Shown here: positions 1-8,054 of the stretch, piece after piece
Layout of the letters: each line of letters begins with the position of its first letter
Numbering within the stretch: position 1 is the first letter of the stretch
Assembly (NCBI GenBank): GCA_003024985.2
Contig: PXIH01S0053198.1
Origin: Euperipatoides rowelli
Lineage: Eukaryota; Onychophora; Udeonychophora; Euonychophora; Peripatopsidae
Length of the DNA stretch: 10,013 bases
Direction: 5' to 3' (one strand)
Translations under genes and position numbers: made by a program
The notes under the pieces: model-generated
Databases searched by the model: none
What the model was told of the DNA's origin: nothing
The model's input: only the letters and a program-made list of their open reading frames with translations

Positions 1-11
1 AAAAAGAAAAA

Positions 12-1137
12 AGCTAAACCAACTTACTATAAATATAATAATGATACAAGTATAATAATAATAAAAGTCATATACAACAACTTTATGGACAAGTCCCAGG
101 AAGGAGGGGGGGGGAGCCTACAGGTATTTGACCCGGACACCTAATGTTCAGCAGTTTGGCCTAACAGGCAGTATTACCGACTATTCCAGCCTGCAAGGCA
201 ATATACAATACTTAGTTCAGTTATGACATCTAACAATTTCAAAAAACTACACGTAACATTAATCTTACCTTTTATTTATTAAAATTTCTAATACTCTCTG
301 GATACAATCTTGGGAAGTTTCTATCATTCTGCCGAAATTCAAAAAGCAATCATTCAAATAAGGATTTACCATCCAATATAGCTAACAAATTCCATAAGTA
401 AATTACTGGATAAAGAAACGTTGACAATACCCTTCCAGAATTAAAAATAGGCATTAGATAGTTATTTATTTTGATAATTTAAATCAATTTCCTAACTTAG
501 ATTGTCCTTGATATTNTTTTTACCATTGCCAATAACGCTAAACTATTTATTAAAAGACAATGGATGTAGTCATAATGTGAATAATAAAAATATAGCCTAT
601 TTCATATAGGCCAATTTTTTAATTTTTCCTATTATGACGATTGCATTGGTTAAATCTAGTTTAAAAAACAAAACAATAAATATTGCCTATTCATAAGGAA
701 GTCTCCCTTATAAAAACAGACTAGTTCATCTTAAAAAATGTAACACTTTACAAGGGGAGAAAAATTCAAGTTTACAAAATTATTATTTTTGAAAAAAAAT
801 ATTAAAGTCCCATTTGTAATGACAGATGGCATACATTCCAACAAGATTACAGCACGAGCTAATTTTTTTAATATTAGAATTGTCTAAACTTGGAATTGTT
901 GCCACAACGTCAGTACCACCCTATCCTTGACTCCCCAAATTAAGACTTTGGGAAACCAATTATTTTAACCAGTTATTTAGTAGTCTATTAGATAGATAGA
1001 CAAAAATATATAATAACATATAAATTTTTTTTCAATGAAAAATATTGACATTTTGGATAAAAGTGGAATTAATCCTTTTAGATTTTTAATTACACTTCAT
1101 CATTCATTGTTCAAAAAATAAACAAACTTAAAAAAAA
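12..1137. repeat. ~1.1 kb repeat unit, copy A
   Basis: The motif gctaaacc preceded by a poly-A run occurs at 12, 1138 and 3548. The first two starts are 1126 bp apart, which defines a unit ending in an A-rich tail. Positions 1-333 align closely with 1131-1451, and about 788-1137 aligns with about 3193-3547. The middle (334-787) has no second copy here and contains one N at 516. A G-run lies at about 105-114. I see no credible open reading frame and cannot assign a known family. The poly-A ends suggest a retroposed origin or a satellite with long units; this is inference. Confidence 0.75.
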
Positions 1138-1451
1138 GCTAAACCAACTTACTAAAAATATAAAAATGATACAAATATAATAATAGTAAAAGTTATATAC
1201 AGCAACTTTCTGGACAAGTCCCAGGGGGGTGTAGCCTACAGGTATTTAACCCGGAAACCTAATATTCACCAGTTTGGCCTAGCAGGCAGTTTTACCGACT
1301 ATACCAGCCTGCAAGGCAATATACAATACTTAGTCCAGTTATGACATCTTACAATTTCAAAAAACTACACATAACATTAATCTTACCTTTTNTTTATCAA
1401 ATTATCTAATACTCTCTGGATACAATCTTGGGAAGTTTCTATCATTCTGCC
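1131..1451. repeat. repeat unit copy B, 5' part
   Basis: This is a near-identical copy of 1-333, differing by scattered substitutions and small indels, for example a shorter G-run. The similarity stops at 1451, and position 1452 is an N. A second N at 1392 sits inside the aligned part and looks like an unresolved base, not a join. The matching 3' part of the unit is found only after another N, at about 3193. Confidence 0.8.
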
Positions 1452-1452
1452 N

Positions 1453-1662
1453 TGTAGGTCTGTAGATATTTTAAGTGTGGTTAGGGGAGTTTATTAAGGT
1501 TGTTTGGTATTTTAATGAATTGTTGATGTTTTGTTTTTTTAAATTAAAATCCCCAAGATTTAATAGCCTATAGGTTAATAAAAAAAAAATAGATTAGGAC
1601 TAGGGACAACCTCGCTGGACTATAATAGTCTGTTGTTGTCCGTCATATTTGTATTTGTATTT
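1453..1662. other. AT-rich spacer, no gene seen
   Basis: This stretch has poly-T and poly-A runs and no convincing reading frame. It begins directly after the N at 1452 and shows no similarity to the interior of copy A (334-787), which would be expected here if copy B were intact. Confidence 0.5.
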
Positions 1663-2487
1663 GTGAAATTTTACAGAAGGGGTATTAAACACAGCCGAGG
1701 CAACTAAAAAAAATGTGAACTCAAAATTTATTAGGTTAATTTTTAATTAATTAAAAACTGTTAATTAAAATGCCTGCACATTAAAATGCCAGCATGTTGG
1801 GTAGTTTCTAGGTAGTTTCTATAGAAATAGACAGTTTACAAGAGTAGATCGTGAAATTTTACAGACGTAACAATGTAAGGCAACTAAAAAAGTTTGAATT
1901 CAAAATTAACCCTTAAAATGCAGGTCTTCAGCTAGTCTCCTATAGCCTATATAAAAGAGGAAACTTGTCCTTCTGTATTTCTATACAAATCCAATGTTTA
2001 CAAGCCAGTATGTGGAATTTTACAGAAGGGGTATTAAAACATGGGAGGCAACTAAACAAATTTGAACTCAAAATTAATTAAGGTTAATTTTTTAATTAAT
2101 TAAAAACTGGTAAAAGGCATGCTGAGCGTGGGTGATGAGCATGGTGCCTGCACAGTTCTATACAAATCCACAGTTTACAAGCATAGATCCTACTTTAAAT
2201 TTTAAAACACAGCTGAGGCAACTAAAAAAAAATTAAAATCGAAATTAACCCTTAAAATGTGGGTCTTCAGCTAGTCTCCTATATAAAAGAGGAAATCTGT
2301 CCTTTCTTTCTATACAAATCCAATGTTTACAAGCCAGTATGTGGAATTTTAGAGAAGGGTGTATTAAAACACACGAGAACCGGTAAAAGGCATGCCGAGC
2401 GTGGAGCGTGGGGTGGAGCGTGGTGCCTGTGCAGTTTCTATACAAATCGACAGTTTACAAGCATAGATCCTACTTGAAATTTTAAAA
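1663..2487. repeat. higher-order tandem repeat of two alternating monomers
   Basis: Related monomers start near 1663, 1851, 2012, 2191, 2341 and 2471. Most open with a gtgaaatttta-like or gtggaatttta-like motif, followed by a block ending ggcaactaaa. They alternate between two types. Type A (1663, 2012, 2341) carries a GC-richer block such as ggcatgctgagcgtgg and a taattaattaaaaactg segment. Type B (1851, 2191) carries ggtcttcagctagtctccta followed by tatataaaagagg. The A-to-A spacing is about 349 then 329 bp. Short open frames at 2245-2477 on both strands lie wholly inside this array and are not genes. Confidence 0.75.
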
Positions 2488-2572
2488 CGCAGATAATCTT
2501 TATTTTAATAGATGTTCAAGCATATATTTTATGTTAATTATTAATGCATTAAATTCAGGTTATTAAGTCAGT

Positions 2573-2587
2573 GGGGCGGGGGGGGGG
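2573..2587. repeat. G-rich homopolymer run
   Basis: This is a near-pure G run in strongly AT-rich surroundings. Similar G or C runs occur at about 105-114, 7189-7209 and 8487-8496. They are prone to sequencing error and length variation. Confidence 0.8.
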
Positions 2588-2604
2588 TACTTAGTTAAAA
2601 AATC

Positions 2605-2745
2605 CTGGCAAGGTGATAAGAGCCAGGGGAAAAAACATTCCATAACCAGCTCTACTGGGACGCCAGGAACATCCCAGCTTATGTCTTCACCCTATCTCTC
2701 AACTTGCATTGCTGCAGACTGAACCCTGAGGACAGGACAGCTTTT
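2605..2745 (-). mobile_element. possible diverged SINE copy
   Basis: By eye, blocks here match the SINE at 7721-8038 in the same order and orientation. The block agagccaggggaaaaaacattcc resembles aaagctagggaaaaaaaccgttcc (around 7915-7945), cagcttatgtcttca resembles cagcatatgccttt (around 7981), and gaaccctgaggacagg resembles ggaaccgagacatg (around 8029). The spacing is similar but the identity is low. No clear target-site duplication is visible. This is a tentative call that needs a proper alignment. Confidence 0.4.
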
Positions 2746-2989
2746 AATCTTAAGTTTTTAATAAATGCTTTCTATTTTCAGATCTACAAAGAGCATTATC
2801 TCTAATGATCCAGGAATAAATTCTATTACTTTGATATAAAAATATTTTGCCGGAAATAAAATTTTCAAAGAAATATATTATTTAGAGTAAATTTACCAAG
2901 TTATATTTGTTATTGTTTTTATTAGTTTGGACTTTTTATTGTTTTTATAAAAAAACAAAAAACAATAATAAATAAATAAATACATAACC

Positions 2990-3184
2990 ATGCTACCTTG
3001 TTTTTCTAACATCCCTGACACAGAGCCCATAGATGTACCATATGCCAGATGGGTAGTAAGAAATCTGTATCCATTTACCACTTCATTGGGTATTTTTGGA
3101 AATGTTATGAACTTCATTGTTTTCATGAAGATGAAACTTCAAATTACAATGAAATTGTTACTCTTAATATTAACTGTATCTGAN
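2990..3184 (+). CDS. N-terminal fragment of a rhodopsin-like (peptide-type) GPCR
   Basis: The frame opens at ATG 2990 and runs without a stop to the N at 3184. It gives a short hydrophilic N-terminus (residues 1-21, with the motif PYARWVV at 17-23), then a hydrophobic helix at about 25-45 containing LGIFGNVMNFIVF, where Gly37-Asn38 fits the GN signature of transmembrane helix 1. A basic loop MKMK follows at 46-49, then a second hydrophobic run ending ILTVS. The next codon is GAN, so Asp or Glu. In class A receptors the conserved TM2 aspartate follows a (L/V)xxS pattern, so the ambiguous base falls on the most diagnostic residue of that helix. Beyond it the frame enters the repeat that starts at about 3193, so the rest of the receptor is missing. 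FMRFamide- or other neuropeptide-receptor relatives are likely, but the exact family is not determinable. It may be a pseudogene or a contig-end fragment. The open frame on the opposite strand at 2893-3126 is a shadow. Confidence 0.5.
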
Positions 3185-3192
3185 ATAAGTTT

Positions 3193-3547
3193 GGAAAAAA
3201 AATATATTAAAGTCCGATTTTTAATGACAAATAGCATACATTCCAAACAAGTTTACACCACAAGCTATTTCTTTAATAATAGAATTGTCTAAATTTTGAA
3301 TTGCTGCCACAACCTCTGTATCATTTTATCCTCGACTCCCTTAATTAAGACTTTTAGAAACCAATTATTTTAACATGTTATTTAGTAGCCTATTAAAATG
3401 ATAGACAGAAAAATATAATAGCAAATTTTTTTTTCAATGAAAAAGATTGACATTTTGGATAAAAGTGGAATTAATCCTTTTAGATTATTAATTACACTTC
3501 ATCATTCATTGATCAATAAAAAAAAAAAATTAAAAAAAAAAAAAAAA
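3193..3547. repeat. repeat unit copy B, 3' part
   Basis: This matches about 788-1137, including the attaaagtcc start, the long shared block gacattttggataaaagtgg and the poly-A end. It begins within about 10 bp of the N at 3184. It continues the unit interrupted at 1451, but the internal 454 bp (the equivalent of 334-787) is absent. The open frame running through 3184 to 3292 reads repeat sequence and is not a real protein tail. Confidence 0.8.
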
Positions 3548-3637
3548 GCTAAACCGTGACAGCCCACAAATCAAAAGAGTTGACTAAACTGACCTCTCTT
3601 ACTACCTCCATCAACTGAACGGATCACAATACAGAAC

Positions 3638-3657
3638 TGTTATTCCCATGGTCGACA
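3638..3657. other. hairpin inner stem, copy 1
   Basis: TGT (3638-3640) can pair with ACA (3655-3657). The outer stem ACAG (3631-3634) with CTGT (3663-3666) can extend by a T-G wobble and an A-T pair outward. The bases between the stems are A-AC on the 5' side and ACGA-A on the 3' side. Confidence 0.4.
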
Positions 3658-3751
3658 ACGAACTGTGTCACAAACCATAATAATTTCACAGGTCAAAAGA
3701 GAGGTCATTTCTAAGCCTATATCTGAAAATTAGCATTATTGAATAGAACAT

Positions 3752-3793
3752 GTTATGGCACTGTCGCTCACGAAGTCGACAACGAGCCATAAC
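3752..3793. other. hairpin, copy 2 (best-formed)
   Basis: There is a perfect 8 bp outer stem, GTTATGGC (3752-3759) with GCCATAAC (3786-3793). An asymmetric internal loop follows, AC on one side and ACGA on the other. A perfect 5 bp inner stem, TGTCG (3762-3766) with CGACA (3777-3781), closes a 10-base loop. Confidence 0.6.
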
Positions 3794-3889
3794 CTGGACC
3801 ATAATAAGCCCCTACCGTGAGATATAAACTAATCACCATCATTCCCAATATACACCCCTTACTATCAACCATTCAGAGCAGAACACAGA

Positions 3890-3922
3890 ATAGGACTGTC
3901 GATCAAGTCAACAATGACCTAT
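3890..3922. other. hairpin, copy 3
   Basis: The outer stem is ATAGG (3890-3894) with CCTAT (3918-3922). The internal loop is AC opposite ATGA. The inner stem TGTCG (3897-3901) pairs with CAACA (3909-3913) with one mismatch. Confidence 0.5.
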
Positions 3923-3960
3923 AGTGGGAACTGTATCTGAGAGATGCAAATAGGAATGAG

Positions 3961-4600
3961 AAAAAGGTGAATACCGTGAATATGTGTATAAAAGCTCTTA
4001 CCAAAGGGGACCTAATAATTATTCACCATATTGTAAAAAAAATGATTCCCTAACTAAACTATCAGCCATGACCATTAAATAAATTTCCAATAAATCAAAC
4101 ACCAGTATGGGCAAGTATGGGCAAGTATAAAAATACCCGCTATTCTCTATTCAGATAGAGAGAATGGATACTCCCACCCAGGAAATAGGCATCTGCAAAA
4201 ATTAAATTCATGATAAAGTTTCTAAAAAGAAAAATTAAAAAAAAAAAGATTAAAATATATTAGATAATTTCAGCAGCCGTTTGCAAGGTAAAAGAGTAGC
4301 CCATCACTGATTTTAGTTTAGCAACTCATAGTAGTATTTTTTTTTAACTTAAAATATTTGGGTATATTTCCTCTTTTTCTATGAGCTACTGTTTATTAAC
4401 TTAAATATAAACAACAATTTCCAATCAAAATAAAATTACAATGCATTAAATTCATTACAAAAAAATTAAATATTTCTGTTGGCCCACTTTTAAGTTAAAT
4501 GATAAATTTCTTTGAAATCTAAGGAGCACATAAAATTAAAATTAAAGTCCTATTTGAAGATTTTAACTAAAGTATTTGAATTTATACTCAAATATAACTG
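3961..4600. other. AT-rich, no gene seen
   Basis: The only local structures are a short tandem duplication of gtatgggcaa near 4107-4126 and a small hairpin at 4142-4165 (ATTCTCTAT and ATAGAGAGAAT around a TCAG loop, with a two-base bulge). The remainder is poly-A/T-rich with stops in all frames. Confidence 0.6.
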
Positions 4601-5200
4601 GAATCAGGTACTCGAGGTCCGCATACGGAATGAGAGCTGCTAACAATGGGAAACACAACAAACTGTAAGAGGAACAAATAGCAAAACTCCAGTGAAAAGC
4701 TGTATAAATATTGCTTCAACCAGCAAGATATATGTACAGACGCAAATAAAAATACATTGCTAGGCAAGTAGACCTATAACAGAGTAGAAATTGAGCTGGA
4801 ACTAAATCTGATTGGTATGATCAAACTTGTGCACCCCACTCAGGTAAATAAGCCAGACTTATATGCTTTCAGCCAGGCAACAGTCCAGATTGACTTCAAA
4901 CTCTTTTAGCCTGATGTGGATCCTTCAGACTCTTTCTGATTCCAGCCTACTCCTACTGACTCTTCCTGACTCCTTACTCTCTCCTATTGTCTCCTACTTA
5001 CTCATACTGACTTTATTTTTTAGAATTTTGTTTTTTATATCAAGAGATTCATCAAAAATAAAAAAAAAATGGATAAAAATTGGCTGCTAGAATTTGGATG
5101 AGCTACAAGGGTTCTAATTGGCTAGGCCATTTGCAAATCAAGCTGCATAGGCAACCCTGATTCCTAGGTCAGCAGGCCGAAATACTTTGCAATGATTGGT
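4601..5200. other. less AT-rich segment, unidentified
   Basis: This segment is more mixed in base composition than its neighbours and might be an old mobile element, but I recognise no ends or motif. The open frame 4863-5090 is Ser/Leu-rich because it reads through a pyrimidine-rich run (next entry), and I do not consider it a gene. Confidence 0.35.
4915..5012. repeat. degenerate pyrimidine-rich tandem repeat (ctgactc/ctcctact)
   Basis: Variants of ctgactc, ctcctact and cctactcatactgac follow each other with irregular spacing. This imperfect short-period repeat explains the biased composition of the open frame that covers it. Confidence 0.55.
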
Positions 5201-6382
5201 TGATTCTTAAAACACATAATGTACAGTAAGTATTAAAGTATTTATAATGGTAAGTAACTGAAATACTAAAACCAGTTAAAGTTACAAAGTATTAAATAAA
5301 AAATATTTTTTAAGTGAATAAAATGTAAATATAGAATAAGATGAATCTAATCAATAAAAATTAATCCAGAATGTAGAATAACATTAAAATTTATACATTA
5401 TAATTCACTATGGCATTGGTTGGTGTGTATTTCTTTAGGGTTAGCAATTCTCAGAGTAGATCCAATGTGGTCTTCACTCTCATTCCTTATCGAAGATTTA
5501 TATAATTAGTAGCTGTGGTGAATTCTGGCAAAAGTCTCTGAATAAGGTATAAATATTTTAAATACTTATAGTCCAGATATTGAAGATTCAGCAATCCAGA
5601 CAGTAGGCTTCATACAGTAATTATTCATATACAGTATATACAATAATGAGGGAAAGATTACAATAAATTTTATCAAATAAATAAAAGAATGCCTTAGCTC
5701 CTTCTAAAATTATTTACATATTTCAGCTGGCATAAATAACATAAAACCATTGTTGGTAATTTTTATTATCATAATAAATATCAACAATAAAAAATGATTT
5801 TCTTTAAATATTCATAACAATAATCCCCACTCAGAATTAAATATAAACAAGTATTTCAACTTTGACTAGAATAGTTTTTTAAACACTACACTATCTAAAA
5901 TTAACCTAAATTAACTACAACAAATTACTAAAGATTATTCATGGCTATAATGCCATGTACATTAAAATGAAATTACAACACTGATCTAATTTTCACCGGA
6001 ATTGTCATAAATTAAATAAGTTATGTTGGAGTAAACCATTAAAATTTATAACAAATGAACAATTTATTAACTTTTCATTGCTCACTATTATGATTCGTGG
6101 ACTCATATTCATATATCACACTTCAAAGGAGGTGCCCTTTTCCAAAATGTCCTTTATCCAGTCAACAAAATTTTCGGTAAACAGCAAAAAAACTTATAAA
6201 TCTTCAAAATTACCATTTACTTAGATTTTTTTTTATTCTAATGATTCTTTGTACAACTACAGCTATCCTGAAAAAAATTCGTTCACCCTTTTTGTGCCAG
6301 TTTTGAATAATTAAAGAAACAAGTTTGGATACAGGACAGTTTGGAAACAAAACATGGAAAAGAGAGTTTGGAAAAAAAAAAC
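5201..6382. other. AT-rich, no gene seen
   Basis: Long poly-A/T tracts and frequent stops occur throughout. Two short minus-strand frames look mildly protein-like (5398-5547 with one stop, and 6119-6193), but neither has a recognisable family or splice context. Near 6321-6382 the phrase agtttgga recurs, and the stretch around 6325-6352 resembles 6387-6415, suggesting a weak local duplication. Confidence 0.5.
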
Positions 6383-6465
6383 ACTTTTGGATTAGAGACA
6401 GTTTGGTTCAAAAAATATTAGCTTGGTTAGATTCTAACCTTAAAAAACACAATTTATTTTAATTT
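6383..6465 (+). repeat. 83 bp perfect direct repeat, left copy
   Basis: This is identical over all 83 bases to 8141-8223. The left copy ends exactly at the N at 6466 and the right copy begins exactly after the N at 8140. It is probably an unmerged contig overlap and not a biological repeat. Confidence 0.9.
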
Positions 6466-6466
6466 N

Positions 6467-7188
6467 AATTCAACCAAAATAAATTTACAAGATTTTAAAA
6501 ATATTCGACTAATTCTAACGATTTCATTAATTTTCAGTTTTTTATTGAGTTTTTCTTTTGTATTATTATGACAATCTTAATTTATAATGTTAAAATTTAT
6601 TCTAATTGCTTCATCAAATTATTAAGTGTCATATCATAACTGTTTTTATGTAGGATTGATCAAACTGTTGTTTGTTTTAATAATGACCGGAAAAGCAGTA
6701 AATGAAGTTTCTCTTTATATGTAACCCATTAGTGACCTATGTGTAAATCGTTAAGAAACACACTAATATTATGTAAAAACATCACAATAATCTAATATTA
6801 AAAGTCACGATTTGTTTTTTGTTTTCTATATAGTTAGATAAAAAATAATTTGGATTATTTAGTGTTCATTATATTGGAACCTGGTATATCGTAATCTATA
6901 TTATATTTCCCACAATATGTTAACATCATTATTTGATGCAAATACTGTAATAAAATACAATTATTACACTATTGAACATGTTTATTATGTATTTAAGTGC
7001 AATAAAAATATATTTAAGTAACATAATGCAAAATGAACTATGATCTCTGGTTTTATTATTTTCCAAAACTGATCTGAAATTTTATACTTAGCAGGTTATT
7101 AAAGAAACACATTTATTAGTCTGGTTGAAATTTAAAACGAATTGAATATCTTGATCCAAGTAATTCCTCAAGATACTCCTCCTTCTCC
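6467..7188. other. AT-rich, no gene seen
   Basis: There are stops in every frame and no recognisable motif or repeat. The segment starts directly after the N at 6466. Confidence 0.6.
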
Positions 7189-7209
7189 ACCCTCCCCCCC
7201 CTCCCCCGG
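7189..7209. repeat. C-rich run
   Basis: This run is almost entirely C (with one T), followed by ggg, in AT-rich surroundings. It follows the pyrimidine-rich stretch from about 7175. Confidence 0.8.
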
Positions 7210-7272
7210 GAGTTCCAGCGTACATGTGTGTTGTATTCATTAAGATTTTGCATTCATTAAAATTTCAACTGG

Positions 7273-7310
7273 AGGTATCCTGCAGTTCCTGTTGGAACTG
7301 CATGATACCT
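7273..7310. repeat. near-perfect inverted repeat (hairpin)
   Basis: Two 17 bp arms (AGGTATCCTGCAGTTCC at 7273-7289 and its complement at 7294-7310) pair at 16 of 17 positions around a TGTT loop; the mismatch is C7280 opposite T7303. It lies about 50 bp beyond the end of the recognisable reverse transcriptase (minus strand). It may be part of another short element or of a retrotransposon 3' region; I cannot tell which. Confidence 0.8.
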
Positions 7311-7539
7311 TTAATGATTTAAATGTAATTAAATTTAAATATAAATATTATATGAATATTATACCTTATCAAAAGCATTTTAAAATCTAAGAAAACCATT
7401 ACACAGCATTACCCTCATCCAGATATGACATTTTACTCATAAAATCATGCTGTGACATACCAAAGAATTCCTATTTAAGTAAACAATAATCAAATCCTTT
7501 ATAATAGATTCCAACAACTTACCTACCTTACTACAGAAG

Positions 7540-7603
7540 TTAAACTAATTGGCCTATAATTGCAAGGATCTTTAAACTAATTGGCCTATAATTGTAAGGA
7601 TCC
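7540..7603. repeat. 32 bp tandem duplication inside the RT relic
   Basis: ttaaactaattggcctataa... (7540-7571) is followed directly by a second copy (7572-7603) with two differences. It duplicates the codons for the NYRPISL block. Its length is not a multiple of three, so it also breaks the frame. Confidence 0.9.
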
Positions 7604-7704
7604 GTTTTAGAGTTTTTTTTTTAAAAAAAGTGGCACTACATTAGCAATTATCCAATCCTCTGGAATAAAATCAGTTTCACTTGAAGATCAAAAAATATCT
7701 ACTA

Positions 7705-7720
7705 ATGCCTCAACTAATTC
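7705..7720. repeat. target-site duplication, 3' side of SINE
   Basis: atgcctcaactaattc here matches atgccacaactatttc at 8039-8054 in 14 of 16 bases. Together they flank the SINE, and the interrupted reverse transcriptase resumes in a sensible reading across them (FEIV...ELVEALVDIF). Confidence 0.8.
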
Positions 7721-8038
7721 TTTATTTTTTTTTTTTTTTAATTTTTTTTTTTTAAAAATAAATTTCCTCTCCAATAGGAGAAGAAATGTATTTTTTTGGT
7801 TAATTAAATTGAAATTAAATTGAAATTAAATTGAATATATTATCTGATTGAAACACTAAATCACAGGTTTCTAGATGTTGCAAGGGCAGCATACTTGGAA
7901 AAACCCGAGGCGAGCTGTTAAAGCTAGGGAAAAAAACCGTTCCTTAACTGCCCAAGCCAAGGCGCTGACCTGTACACCTCAGCATATGCCTTTGGTTCAT
8001 CAAGCGAAAGTTAATCCGCTCGACCACGGAACCGAGAC
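7721..8038 (-). mobile_element. tRNA-like SINE inserted in the RT relic
   Basis: On the minus strand the insert begins gtctcggttccgtggtcgag. TGGTCGAGCGG (8027-8017) resembles the internal A box of Leu/Ser-type tRNA genes. A plausible but poor B-box region lies near 7980-7965. The body ends in A-rich sequence (plus-strand poly-T at about 7721-7753), as expected for a retroposed tail. Inside the 3' part is a short tandem tract of gaaattaaatt (about 7801-7836). The flanking 16 bp duplications and precise interruption of the retrotransposon frame give strong support for insertion. Such elements are transcribed by RNA polymerase III and rely on a partner LINE for mobility; the partner is not known. 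The open frames at 7875-8153 (plus) and 7944-8132 (minus) run through this SINE and are not genes. Confidence 0.8.
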
Positions 8039-8054
8039 ATGCCACAACTATTTC
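8039..8054. repeat. target-site duplication, 5' side of SINE
   Basis: This is the partner of 7705-7720, with 14 of 16 identical bases. It lies at the tRNA-like end of the SINE. Confidence 0.8.

Larger units (their letters stand above)
3557..3960. repeat. three diverged tandem repeats, each with a hairpin core
   Basis: The core gtcgacaacga (gtcaacaatga in copy 3) recurs at 3651, 3775 and 3907, a spacing of 124 and 132 bp. Copies 1 and 2 also share accataataa at about 3674 and 3797. The sequence upstream of each core is related (gaacgg-, gaatagaacat, gagcagaacac). Each core is flanked by arms that pair: ACAG/CTGT in copy 1, GTTATGGC/GCCATAAC in copy 2, ATAGG/CCTAT in copy 3. No reading frame is evident. 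An 11 bp inverted pair (3590-3600 and 3697-3707, tgacctctctt and its complement) also spans copy 1. Confidence 0.6.

Noticed and set aside
2245-2477. Open frames of 66 and 72 codons on opposite strands
   Set aside because: Both lie wholly inside the tandem repeat array, overlap each other and show no domain.
2893-3126. Minus-strand 77-codon open frame
   Set aside because: It is antisense to the GPCR-like frame, and its C-terminal part (on the minus strand) reads poly-A/T sequence.
3185-3292. Extension of the GPCR-like frame after the N
   Set aside because: From about 3193 it reads the same repeat found at 788-1137, so the peptide tail is not receptor sequence.
3629-3922. Hammerhead ribozyme in the tandem hairpins
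   Set aside because: The conserved CUGAUGA and GAAA core elements are not present around any of the three hairpins on either strand.
4863-5090. 75-codon Ser/Leu-rich open frame
   Set aside because: Its composition follows from the pyrimidine-rich short repeat, and it ends in a lysine run from poly-A. There is no signal of a real gene.
5398-5547. Minus-strand frame containing RNESEDHIGSTLRIANPKEI
   Set aside because: It looks mildly protein-like but has an in-frame stop, is about 50 codons long and matches no family I know. It is not enough for a feature.
8017-8027. A genuine tRNA gene
   Set aside because: Only the A-box region is convincing. The anticodon arm and B box do not fold into a proper cloverleaf, and the sequence lies in a retroposed insert with target duplications.
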